A stretch of DNA of 45,710 bases. Origin: Bacteroidaceae bacterium. GTDB lineage: Bacteria; Bacteroidota; Bacteroidia; Bacteroidales; Bacteroidaceae. Where the stretch lies: the NCBI GenBank assembly GCA_017615835.1, contig JAFZZI010000024.1, positions 1 to 45,710 on the forward strand, in the 5' to 3' direction. This document shows positions 36,773 to 44,173 of this stretch, piece after piece. Positions within the stretch are counted from its first letter, which is position 1; each line of letters begins with the position of its first letter. The notes beneath the pieces are model-generated. The model searched no databases. It saw nothing but the letters and a program-made list of their open reading frames with translations, and had not been told where the DNA came from. The translations under genes and the position numbers were made by a program.

Positions 36773-37228
36773 CTACTTGCCAATTTTAAGGAACCTGTAT
36801 GCGTTTGTCTTCAGGAACGGCATATTGCAGACCAAAAGAGCAACGATGAAATATACTCCAATGCCGTAGAGAACGTTGATCCCGCTGACACGGAGAATCA
36901 GGCCGATTCTTGCAGAAAGAGGAGACTTGACCATAATCAGCCCCATTACCAAAGTGATCACAAAGGTAACAGCGGCAGTGATGAGCATCCATATAAGCCA
37001 GTGCTTCACTTTGTAGTGACGCCGAGGCTTATTGTTGTAAGGCCCGTAGTAAATGATGGCGAAGACCAGCGCAATAACTACGAAAGCGACGATAAACCAA
37101 ACCGTACAGGAGTCAAGTTTGCTCCACAACGCACGGGCCTGATTGTACAGCGTGTCGTTGTTTTTGAAGTGGCTGAGGAAATCTGCCTGTTTGGGAAGCC
37201 CCCATCCGTAAATGTCAACAATCTTCAT
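36773..37228 (-). CDS. Small multi-span inner-membrane protein of the motor-cytoskeleton operon
   Basis: A 151-residue integral membrane protein. Hydrophobic segments lie at about 42-63 (TVWFIVAFVVIALVFAIIYY), 78-100 (WLIWMLITAAVTFVITLVMG) and 110-135 (RVSGINVLYGIGVYFIVALL), with a short basic loop (NNKPRRHYKVKH) between the first two. The 40 N-terminal residues are hydrophilic. I recognise no family. It lies 3 nt after the vWA-like lipoprotein gene and 2 nt before the tubulin-like gene, and is the best candidate to dock the cytoplasmic tubulin-like protein to the membrane. Confidence 0.7.
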   Translation of the reverse strand: MKIVDIYGWGLPKQADFLSHFKNNDTLYNQARALWSKLDSCTVWFIVAFVVIALVFAIIYYGPYNNKPRRHYKVKHWLIWMLITAAVTFVITLVMGLIMVKSPLSARIGLILRVSGINVLYGIGVYFIVALLVCNMPFLKTNAYRFLKIGK

Positions 37229-37231
37229 ATG

Positions 37232-38506
37232 TTAGTTGCTTTTTGAAATCAAGATTCGGTTGGGTTCCTGGTTCCAGTGGTTCTGAACGGCTTGGAATAC
37301 ACCCTGTATGAAATTGGCCAAGGAGAAAGACCCGGTGAGGTCTGACTCAGCAGCGGCATTCTGAATCTGCATGAAAGTATCGGTAACGGAATACTCCGGA
37401 TGAGCCAAAGTCCATTCAATGACGTCGGCATCCATCGGCATATTCCATAGTTTCAGTTCAACTGAAACGACAGCAAGTCTCTCAAGTTTCTTCTCATTAT
37501 GGTTATTAATGTTGATGTCGATTTTCCCAACCTCAATCTCTGATCCGTATACGGCTTTTACCTTAAAATTATCCCTGAGCACATCTTCATCACTTGTAAT
37601 GAGCCAGCGGAAGTCGGATAAGTCAAGATTCAGCACGACTTTACAGGTGTCCGAATATGAGACATCATAGTTGTAGAAAGTCGGTTCATCGTCAAGCTGG
37701 ATAACATTATCAGGAACACCAAAACCATAAGCAGGACGTTTGTAATCAAAACCTATCTCTATGTTATCCAAGTAATTACCTCGGTCAGAGAGGATAATGG
37801 TGATGCAATTGCGGATTTTCGCAACGCACACATCCTTGCCGACCACAAGATAGTAATAAGGCGATCTTTCGCAAGCAACGTTTCCTTTTACGTCAAGATA
37901 TTCAGAATATGCACCGACAAGGCTAAAAGCCGAACCTGGATACTTGCCGACAATATTCCTGATATCTGTTGCATACTGCTGGAGAAGTACCGGAAGGGCT
38001 TTATTACCGACAGGGCTATACTTCATATCAGAAATCAAGACTGCCACTGCACCGTTCTCATAATCAAGCTTAGACAAGATACTCTCCAGCATGGCGGGCA
38101 CCTGGGTCTCAGCAGTAGACACAAAACCTCCTGAATTCATCTTATTACGGAATTGATCTCCTGTATACTTCGTCGCTTGGGTACCAGAATTTGACAACAC
38201 AGAGACGCCTGGACTACCGAAATTGGAAACAATCGCCCATACATCAGTCTTGAAAGCGGTGGCTCGATTTGCTCGGAAGAAACCATTCATGCTGCCGCTG
38301 ACCTCTACATAAAAGTCAATGGAAGTCGGTTCAACTGATTTGAAGACTTCCCCTATGCTGTCTAGAAGATGACCATCACTCGTATAATGGGAATCATCTA
38401 TGCTATTAATAATATGTCCGCCACAAGAAGACTCGAGCAATGTTGTGATTGCTGTCGTCATAAGAATCAGAACTGATGAACACTTAATCATATTATGTCT
38501 GTCCAT
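37232..38506 (-). CDS. Putative lipoprotein with degenerate vWA-like domain
   Basis: A 424-residue exported protein, first gene of the eight-gene operon. The N-terminus (MIKCSSVLILMTTAITTLL, then ESSCGG) looks like a lipoprotein signal with a poor lipobox (ESSC). A von Willebrand A-like fold follows: IDFYVEVSGSMNGFF (about residue 60) imitates the MIDAS DxSxS with Glu in place of Asp, a Thr in FVSTAETQVPAML may fill the second MIDAS position, and AVLISDMKYS the third. The C-terminal half is beta-rich (KVVLNLDLSDFRWLI). ATG 38506 is chosen; a further ATG at 38491 is possible. Confidence 0.7.
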   Translation of the reverse strand: MDRHNMIKCSSVLILMTTAITTLLESSCGGHIINSIDDSHYTSDGHLLDSIGEVFKSVEPTSIDFYVEVSGSMNGFFRANRATAFKTDVWAIVSNFGSPGVSVLSNSGTQATKYTGDQFRNKMNSGGFVSTAETQVPAMLESILSKLDYENGAVAVLISDMKYSPVGNKALPVLLQQYATDIRNIVGKYPGSAFSLVGAYSEYLDVKGNVACERSPYYYLVVGKDVCVAKIRNCITIILSDRGNYLDNIEIGFDYKRPAYGFGVPDNVIQLDDEPTFYNYDVSYSDTCKVVLNLDLSDFRWLITSDEDVLRDNFKVKAVYGSEIEVGKIDININNHNEKKLERLAVVSVELKLWNMPMDADVIEWTLAHPEYSVTDTFMQIQNAAAESDLTGSFSLANFIQGVFQAVQNHWNQEPNRILISKSN

Positions 38507-38509
38507 CAA

Positions 38510-38856
38510 TGGCCCCTTGATGATTTATGATTTTTGGTATAAAGAAAGTGTGAGCCACTATAGTCATTATTCCACGGATTGGCTCTGGACTGCCTTGTGA
38601 CGAATAAAGTATGGTTGCTCACACTTGCTATAGTATGAGCTTACCCATATTACAGCCAAGCGTAAGCGCCAAGACATTATTCCCGTCACAACGAATTGTC
38701 CAGATTCATCCATGAGGAATAAAGCTAAACGCTTTCTATTAAACAATCGGATAGGTGTTAACCGCCCGATGTATTTGCGAATATACGACTTTTACACAAA
38801 CTACTATCTTTAAAACTTAAAAAATAATTGTCTATTATTATTGGGGACTGAAGAGG
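38510..38856. promoter_or_regulatory. 347-bp control region of the motor-cytoskeleton operon
   Basis: No gene is visible. Two nested inverted repeats are present: AAGTGTGAGC (38546-38555) with GCTCACACTT (38617-38626), and the extended pair TCTGGAC...TTGTGACG.ATAA (38584-38607) with TTATTC..GTCACAA...GTCCAGA (38677-38704). A weak -7 box TATATTCG on the minus strand lies at 38778-38785, with no good -33. The region probably contains the operon promoter and regulatory or structured leader sequence. A decayed mobile element is an alternative. Confidence 0.5.
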
Positions 38857-38991
38857 TTACCGATTTGTCAAAGAAAATGCTTTGTGAATTTTTTCTATAT
38901 CTCTGCCGGCTGTGACATTCAGGTGGCAAGTATTGCCTTTTATCGTCGCTGCAAAACCAGACGCAAAGACGGCTCCGTTGCCTATGGTCAC
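38857..38991 (-). CDS. Small 44-residue ORF overlapping the GNAT stop (GTGA)
   Basis: A GTG at 38991 overlaps the GNAT stop as GTGA and opens a 44-codon frame (TIGNGAVFASGFAATIKG... ending HKAFSLTNR). The composition is protein-like and the overlap is the classic geometry of translational coupling. I recognise no family; a truncated remnant of a longer protein is equally possible. It is not a frameshifted tail of the acetyltransferase, whose own end (KIMRLAKK) is family-typical. Confidence 0.35.
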   Translation of the reverse strand: MTIGNGAVFASGFAATIKGNTCHLNVTAGRDIEKIHKAFSLTNR

Positions 38992-39515
38992 TTTTTCGCC
39001 AATCTCATTATCTTTACGGGGCGGCTGTCGCCTTGGTAAAGATGACTGCAGTAGTTGATCTTGCCCGTATCGCGGAAACCGCATTTCTCCATTACGCGAC
39101 CGGACGCAGGATTGTCGACGAAGAAATCGCTCCAGAGCGTATCAAAGCCCTTCACGTTGAAGCAGTAGTCAATCAGCAGCCGCAGAGCCTCCGTGCAGAT
39201 GCCTTGGTTCCAGTAAGGACGAGCCACCCAGTAGCCTGGTTCGGCATCATTCTCACCTATGCTGACGTTGCTCTCGCCGCAGGTGTAATATCCTATACAA
39301 CCGATGGGCTCTCCCGTCTCTTTCAGTACGATGGCCCATATATGGTCGTTATTGAATATGGTGCGGATAATCTGCAGACTCTCCTCCACACTCTTATGCG
39401 GAGGCCATCCGGCACGGGGACCGACCTCCGGGTCGCTGGCATACTTGAACAAAGTCTCGGCATCACTGTCCAGCCAAGGCCGCAAAATAATCCTGTCTGT
39501 TTCCATATTGTTCAT
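38988..39515 (-). CDS. GNAT-family N-acetyltransferase (RimJ/RimL type)
   Basis: A 175-residue acetyl-CoA-dependent acetyltransferase of the RimJ/RimL branch. It shows the family N-terminus (TDRIILRPWLDSDAETLFKY), GCIGYYTC, the acetyl-CoA loop region YWVARPYWNQGICTEALRLL (motif A, Q/R-x-x-G-x-A replaced by NQGICT) and the tail VDNPASGRVMEKCGFRDTG. Substrate is unknown (protein N-terminus or small molecule). It lies between the control region of the motor-cytoskeleton operon and a broken paralogue gene. The first and fourth codons are both Met; either may start. Confidence 0.9.
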   Translation of the reverse strand: MNNMETDRIILRPWLDSDAETLFKYASDPEVGPRAGWPPHKSVEESLQIIRTIFNNDHIWAIVLKETGEPIGCIGYYTCGESNVSIGENDAEPGYWVARPYWNQGICTEALRLLIDYCFNVKGFDTLWSDFFVDNPASGRVMEKCGFRDTGKINYCSHLYQGDSRPVKIMRLAKK

Positions 39516-39530
39516 TTGCTTTGATAAAAA

Positions 39531-40265
39531 TTACTCCAGCCCTTCTGTCAGGAAACGTCTGAGACGGAGGTGAATAAATAAATTTTCCTCACACACCAAA
39601 CATAGCAGTTTTTGCCACAAGACGCCTTTCTGCCGCATAACAAAAAACTTTGACAGTTCAAATCCTTTAAAGATTTGTGCATACTCAACATTAGATTTAT
39701 AATAGAGAATCACCAGCCACAAAATACAGAGTATTAACCGATGGAAACAAATATCACAATCATGCCAAATTATAATCCACCATCTTATAAAACAATATAA
39801 CATCAATAAGCAGATTGGTACATTCACCAGCCACCTATCGGTAAGGAAGGTATAAACTGATTTGTTGAATGCCTGGTCCGTGAGCTGTACGGTGGCAGCT
39901 GCAGGGGCATCGACTCCTACCAGTGCGGGCGGGTTGGCCACAGCGTTACCGCCGCAACGGATGATCCAGAAGTTGAGGCGCTGGTAGAGGTTAAGACCTG
40001 ATATCTTGGCGCTGGAACCCAGGATTGAACGGCCGGCCTGACTCTGGGCAAGATTGTTCCATGCCTTGATCTGGGCTACGGTGAGGTTCTTCCATGACTG
40101 GCTGAGCTGCTTGAAGATACCCTTAACGGTTGACTGACTGGCGGTAGTGGTCTTCTTGCCATAACCGCGGTTACGGAGATACTTGCGGCCCTTGGCCTTT
40201 GCTGCGGTTACGCCCTTGGCGGAACCTGACATCTCCTCGAATGCAATTGAAGGTGCATACTTCAT
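39531..40265 (-). pseudogene. 3'-disrupted paralogue of the 40339 gene
   Basis: Residues 1-134 (MKYAPSIAFEEMSGSAKGVT...) are clearly paralogous to the neighbouring gene's N-terminus: PSI.F..MSG.A, a run of about 50 residues around LSQSWKNLTVAQIKAWNNLA, and a tail around NPPALVGV. Beyond about nt 39863 the frame runs into AT-rich sequence whose translation (ICLLMLYCFIRWWIIIWHDC...) is unlike the paralogue and is not a plausible domain. The gene seems broken by a deletion or insertion; the true protein would be about 220 residues. The frame stays open by chance to 39531. Family function is unknown. Confidence 0.65.
39710..39834. repeat. 11-bp direct repeat TCACCAGCCAC flanking 103 bp of AT-rich DNA
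   Basis: TCACCAGCCAC occurs at 39710-39720 and again at 39824-39834, just beyond the point where the broken paralogue loses similarity. The 103 bp between are AT-rich and have no clear terminal inverted repeats. This may be an insertion footprint with target duplication, or two halves of a recombination junction. Confidence 0.35.
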
Positions 40266-40338
40266 GGTTTTGATGTTTTTAATGGTTAACTGAAAAATGT
40301 TTGTTGTTCACGGTTGATATATTGTAACTACGTATATC

Positions 40339-41022
40339 CTATAGGTTGGTCTGGCAGATGCGGTCATCGGTACGGCGCTGGCCGCTTAGGCCGGTGGCCA
40401 CATCCATCCAGCTGGTCTCAATGAAATACTTGCTGCCCGTGGTGGGCTTAACTGTAAGGCGGTCGATATAGACACGGGTTACATCGGCAAAGGTCTGCTC
40501 AGGAATGAAGCCGGCATCGACCAGTACAGGGAGGCCTGCGCCTTGGGTTATACCGGTGCTGGCCGCTGCGCTTATGCGTACTGCAAGGCGGTAGCCGGAG
40601 CCGGGGTTCTGCAGACGGCTGAACTGAATGAGTCCTGGAGTGACGATGATGTTTCGGTACTCTACTGCAGGGATTGACGGGATGGCTGTGGGCGGCTCCT
40701 TAAGCATGTCAAGGCCAAGTAAGGCACGGTTACAGTTGAGGGTGACATAGGCGTTTACAGCGGGGCTTTTGGCCTCCATACGGCTGCCGAAGCTGTACTG
40801 CTGGGCGAATGATGACCAGGCATCAATCTGAGCTGGAGTAAGGCGCTTGAAGCTGCGGCCCACGCGGGCGAAGAGCGCACGCATATCTTTCTGCTGAGGG
40901 GTGACGCGGCCCGGCTGACGGGCACGGCCTGAAAGGATTGTACCGAAGCGGGTACTGCGGGCGGTTACCTCTCCCGCTGTGCCCGACATGGCATCAAATT
41001 GAATTGATGGGCGTGTTTTCAT
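40339..41022 (-). CDS. Protein of unknown function, intact paralogue of the 39531 gene
   Basis: A 227-residue protein starting at ATG 41022 (MKTRPSIQFDAMSGTAGEVT). The N-terminal block and the middle FKRLTPAQIDAWSSFAQ segment are shared with the broken neighbour; the C-terminal half is beta-rich (YRLAVRISAAASTGITQGAG ... KYFIETSWMDVATGLSGQ) and looks like a structural beta-sandwich. There is no signal peptide. The upstream sequence of both copies is also alike (ATGGTTnTGATGTTTnTnATGG, 41021-41044 and 40265-40285), so a whole gene plus leader was duplicated. I do not recognise the family. Its -7 box is at 41060-41067. Confidence 0.6.
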   Translation of the reverse strand: MKTRPSIQFDAMSGTAGEVTARSTRFGTILSGRARQPGRVTPQQKDMRALFARVGRSFKRLTPAQIDAWSSFAQQYSFGSRMEAKSPAVNAYVTLNCNRALLGLDMLKEPPTAIPSIPAVEYRNIIVTPGLIQFSRLQNPGSGYRLAVRISAAASTGITQGAGLPVLVDAGFIPEQTFADVTRVYIDRLTVKPTTGSKYFIETSWMDVATGLSGQRRTDDRICQTNL

Positions 41023-41059
41023 GGTTGTGATGTTTGTCATGGTCCTTACTGATACATTG

Positions 41060-41067
41060 CAAATATA
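41060..41067 (-). promoter_or_regulatory. -7 box of the 40339 gene
   Basis: Reads TATATTTG on the minus strand, 38 nt upstream of ATG 41022, between that gene and the terminator at 41074-41109. Confidence 0.5.
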
Positions 41068-41073
41068 GTAAAG

Positions 41074-41109
41074 AAAATCCCCAGATGCAAGCGTTCTGGG
41101 GGATTTTTT
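41074..41109. terminator. Strong bidirectional intrinsic terminator
   Basis: AAAATCCCCAGA (41074-41085) pairs with TCTGGGG(G)ATTTT (41095-41107) across an eight-base loop, with T-runs on the plus strand and A/T-rich sequence on the minus. It follows the stop of the transglutaminase-like gene (41154) on the minus strand and separates it from the 41022 gene's promoter. Confidence 0.85.
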
Positions 41110-41153
41110 GCACAAAAAGTTTTGATGTGTGCAATATTTTTAGACTCATTTAT

Positions 41154-42632
41154 TTACAGCGGAAAAACTTTTGCGGTTGAGTTGTTCTGTCTTGGCATAG
41201 TCATGCCTATGCTGGCATTAATGTATGTGGGGTCACATATCAGGAAGCGCTTTCCGTCAATAATGAAATAGTCGCCCGGGATAGCGGTGTTGAATTGTAC
41301 TGCTGCAGCCAGATGACCTGGATAATACACCAATGCTGTCTTTAACCCCATAAGGTCTGTAACCAAACGGCAAAACAGGATAGCGCGGTCTTCACAATCG
41401 CAATAGGGATAGAACAAGGTTTCTTCCGGGAAGAAAGCTCTCTCTTTACCCCAGACTTCAGGGTCGGTCTTATATTCAAATGCCGTTTGCACAAAGTTCA
41501 GGATGATATTGGCAGCATCAGCCTCACTCTTGTCTTGGATCTGACTCTTAAATGCAGGATATAGCCGTTTCCTGGCGGATTCTGAAAGCGGCGTATAGGC
41601 ATATTTTGCCCAGTCGGTTAGTTCATACTTTTCTTCTAGTGTCGCAGGATAGTCTGCCATAAAATCCAACAGATTTTTATTGCATGCAACCTGTGCTTGT
41701 AAGTCAGGGTATCTCTTGGATTGTAAATCCCTTAGGCTGGTTTCTTTGGGAGAGAACATATTCCTGGAATCAAACGCCATACGTAACGCTTTAGTGCCAG
41801 AGAAAGAGTTGCCCATAATGTTCATCCTGTCAATCTTGCTGCCGTCCAAAAGGAAGTAGTTACCGTCATCCAGCGTCCAATAAGGTGTATCAACCAACTT
41901 GACGTTTGTGTTAAGGAGCAAGTGCAGACGACCATTATCACGCCCTAAACGGACGCGGAAACCGGACTGTGTGAGTAACCATGTATGAAACACAACCATT
42001 TCATTACTCTTACCATAGATGGTTTCTGACACTTTCTCCGTCATCTTGAAATATGCCCAATCACACAAGTCAAGTTCCTCTTTAAGGTTAAGGCAATCAG
42101 CCAGCAAGTTGTCATAGTTGTCTTTTGACAACTCACTCCAGAAAGCGGAAACATCTTTCTCTGCACTCCCTTTGAGTGTAGCCTTACCATTCATGTCAAA
42201 CCGCACGGTACCCTCTGTGCCGTAAAATACAAACAACAGCGTTTTCTCTTTTGGCTTTGGAGTATAAACCACAGGTGCTATCGGTACAGGCTTTTCAACC
42301 TTTTCTATTTTTGGCTTTTCTATATTAACGTTGATGCGATTTTCTTTTGGAACTTCAACGTTTATTATAGGCAGTTCCACAATAGGTATATCAGGTTCTT
42401 TAGGAGCCTCTTTCAAAGGCTCATTGCTATCGGCCTGTTCCCATGGATTTTTAAGGAACTCCGCAAACTCTGCGTTGACTTTACGTCTGTATTCTTCAAA
42501 CTCTTGCTGAGTATGTTGCCTGAATGACTGGAACGCTTCCTGTTGCTGACGTCTAAAATCCTCAAAATTCTGGGCGGAAACAGATGTACCGCCCAGTATT
42601 AGAAGGATGATTAGAAAGGATGTATGCTTCAT
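41154..42632 (-). CDS. Exported transglutaminase-like cysteine peptidase-fold protein
   Basis: A 492-residue secreted protein with a signal peptide (MKHTSFLIILLILGGTSVSA|Q). A helical Gln/Glu-rich stretch (FEDFRRQQQEAFQSFRQHTQ, about 22-65) and a Pro/Val/Glu linker (about 75-135) lead to a C-terminal transglutaminase-like domain. The probable catalytic triad is Cys in FYPYCDCEDRAILFCRLV, His in YYPGHLAAAVQF and Asp in LICDPTYINA. It may process or crosslink envelope proteins or peptidoglycan; substrate unknown. It follows the DUF5683-like gene by 2 nt and ends at the strong terminator. Confidence 0.85.
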   Translation of the reverse strand: MKHTSFLIILLILGGTSVSAQNFEDFRRQQQEAFQSFRQHTQQEFEEYRRKVNAEFAEFLKNPWEQADSNEPLKEAPKEPDIPIVELPIINVEVPKENRINVNIEKPKIEKVEKPVPIAPVVYTPKPKEKTLLFVFYGTEGTVRFDMNGKATLKGSAEKDVSAFWSELSKDNYDNLLADCLNLKEELDLCDWAYFKMTEKVSETIYGKSNEMVVFHTWLLTQSGFRVRLGRDNGRLHLLLNTNVKLVDTPYWTLDDGNYFLLDGSKIDRMNIMGNSFSGTKALRMAFDSRNMFSPKETSLRDLQSKRYPDLQAQVACNKNLLDFMADYPATLEEKYELTDWAKYAYTPLSESARKRLYPAFKSQIQDKSEADAANIILNFVQTAFEYKTDPEVWGKERAFFPEETLFYPYCDCEDRAILFCRLVTDLMGLKTALVYYPGHLAAAVQFNTAIPGDYFIIDGKRFLICDPTYINASIGMTMPRQNNSTAKVFPL

Positions 42633-42634
42633 AA

Positions 42635-43480
42635 TCAGAAATTATACGATGCTGATATACCATATTGGCCATCAGCAGTTGCAGATGGAGTTACAATGAT
42701 ACGCCTTGCACCTGGTGCAATGATTGCATCAAGGATATTATAGACATAAAGTGCAGCAAGTCCTCCAATACAGATGTTTCTTCCCAACGCAGCATTGTTT
42801 GCATTGTTATTATATGTCTTCTTTACATCGGCAGAATGTGTCTGAGATATTTTAGACATATAGCTGGAGCGTTGATTCTCAAATGCAATTATTCCACCAA
42901 CCAAAGCCACACTACCACCCATAATGATGCCACCTTTTACGTATGAACCTTTATGCATCTGCGCTGCACCAGGAATCAGTGAAAGGCCCCAAGTGACTGG
43001 GTCAGAAGCATAACTGGAATTCTTAATAAAAGTGTCTTTTATAGTCGTATTAATTCCAGGTTCGGTTACGGCAAATAAAGCAGAATACTTATAATAATCA
43101 CCAATATGTTCCCAATAATCATCTATAAACTTATAACCGAAAGTTTCTACTGATGTCTTCGTTTTAAATGTCAAAGTATGAGTAGAATAATTAGAATCGG
43201 AATTGCCAGTTGTAGTTGAAGCGTTCCAGTCAATTTCTCCATCTATTTTACTATTTGACTGCAGATATGATCCTAATGTGTTTAACCGCCCATTTCGCAA
43301 AGTTTCTAGTGATGTTCCTTGATTATCAACAAGAATTATCTGGTAATTAGCACCATCCTTTACTATATCTTGATAGTTTTTAAGCCATTGTGGACGTATT
43401 TTCTGAGATGCCTGCCCATATACCATGATAGGTATATAGAACAGGCAACACAGGAAGCATATTTTTATTTTGGCTGTCAT
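42635..43480 (-). CDS. Exported DUF5683-like membrane-associated protein
   Basis: A 281-residue exported protein. The signal peptide is MTAKIKICFLCCLFYIPIMV (cleavage near VYGQA). The N-terminal domain (about 25-165) has a beta-rich LPP20-like or stress-response look, and the C-terminus (LSLIPGAAQMHKGSYVKGGI, two hydrophobic helices, NILDAIIAPGARRI) is like the DUF5683 domain of Bacteroidota. Function is not known. It sits 6 nt after the lipoprotein gene and 2 nt before the transglutaminase-like gene, so the three are one operon and likely work together at the envelope. Confidence 0.65.
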   Translation of the reverse strand: MTAKIKICFLCCLFYIPIMVYGQASQKIRPQWLKNYQDIVKDGANYQIILVDNQGTSLETLRNGRLNTLGSYLQSNSKIDGEIDWNASTTTGNSDSNYSTHTLTFKTKTSVETFGYKFIDDYWEHIGDYYKYSALFAVTEPGINTTIKDTFIKNSSYASDPVTWGLSLIPGAAQMHKGSYVKGGIIMGGSVALVGGIIAFENQRSSYMSKISQTHSADVKKTYNNNANNAALGRNICIGGLAALYVYNILDAIIAPGARRIIVTPSATADGQYGISASYNF

Positions 43481-43486
43481 TATGAT

Positions 43487-44119
43487 TTATTCCTCCATGG
43501 GTTTAACAAATTCTTTAACCCATTTGTCAACTGCAGTTCCAAAAATTTGTTCTGTCGCAGTTTCTTTTAAAGCCTGTTCCATAGCATCCTTTCTAACTTG
43601 AGCAACTTTTGTTTCATCTACAATATAGTAGATATCATATTCTATCACATTCTTTCCATTTTGTGTGGTATTTCTATATACTGCAACACTTTCTTTTAAG
43701 AAAGGTGTGATGGCTTCCTGAACCTTTTGTGTATAAGCTCCCATTAGTTTTGTTCCGGATTCAGTAAAATTACTGAACTCTCTTGAAATACCGCCTGCAA
43801 CAACGCTTCTTGCTGCTGTAGCATATTGTATAGCGGCTGCGTTTAGACAATACAAGCGGGCTTCTGATTTCTCACTGCCTATACCAGACCCCTCAACTTC
43901 TATGAGGTTTGGATTGGCATCTGTTTGAGCATAGTGCGCTACGAGTTTATCGTACATAGTACGTGTGCCATCTATTTTATAACCGTCTGCTTGCCATTCT
44001 TTAACCTTTGCTTCAGGCCCTGTGGCAATTGATTTAGATGGTGTACTTGCTTGTTTTGAACTTCCACATGAACAAACGACCAGTGTAGCAATTGCTACGA
44101 TAAATAAGTTCTTTCTCAT
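43487..44119 (-). CDS. Lipoprotein of unknown function (LPP20-like)
   Basis: A 210-residue lipoprotein with the signal MRKNLFIVAIATLVVCSC and Cys at residue 18, followed by a Ser/Thr/Lys linker (GSSKQASTPSKS). The mature domain contains SGIGSEKSEARLYCLNAAAI and a long helical C-terminal half (QVRKDAMEQALKETATEQIF), typical of LPP20-like or DUF4384-adjacent stress proteins in which an SXA..A..NA repeat helix follows a beta sheet. It is the first of three short-gap genes and lies 54 nt after the repeat surface protein, so it may also be transcribed from it. Confidence 0.65.
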   Translation of the reverse strand: MRKNLFIVAIATLVVCSCGSSKQASTPSKSIATGPEAKVKEWQADGYKIDGTRTMYDKLVAHYAQTDANPNLIEVEGSGIGSEKSEARLYCLNAAAIQYATAARSVVAGGISREFSNFTESGTKLMGAYTQKVQEAITPFLKESVAVYRNTTQNGKNVIEYDIYYIVDETKVAQVRKDAMEQALKETATEQIFGTAVDKWVKEFVKPMEE

Positions 44120-44173
44120 AATGATTAAGTTTTATAGGTTAATTAAAGTATCTGATATTTATGAATTTTATGA

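Noticed and set aside
28722-38506. Calling the operon a canonical Zorya system
   Set aside because: MotA/MotB-like parts fit ZorA/ZorB, but no ZorC, ZorD or ZorE is present and the partners differ; I report ZorAB-like only.
28722-38506. Calling the operon a flagellar, Tol or gliding motor
   Set aside because: No flagellar, Tol-Pal or GldL/GldM features are present, and the actin- and tubulin-like partners do not fit.
38857-39515. Frameshifted GNAT acetyltransferase with a split C-terminus
   Set aside because: The 175-residue frame has a normal GNAT length and ending; the next frame looks like a separate GTGA-coupled ORF.
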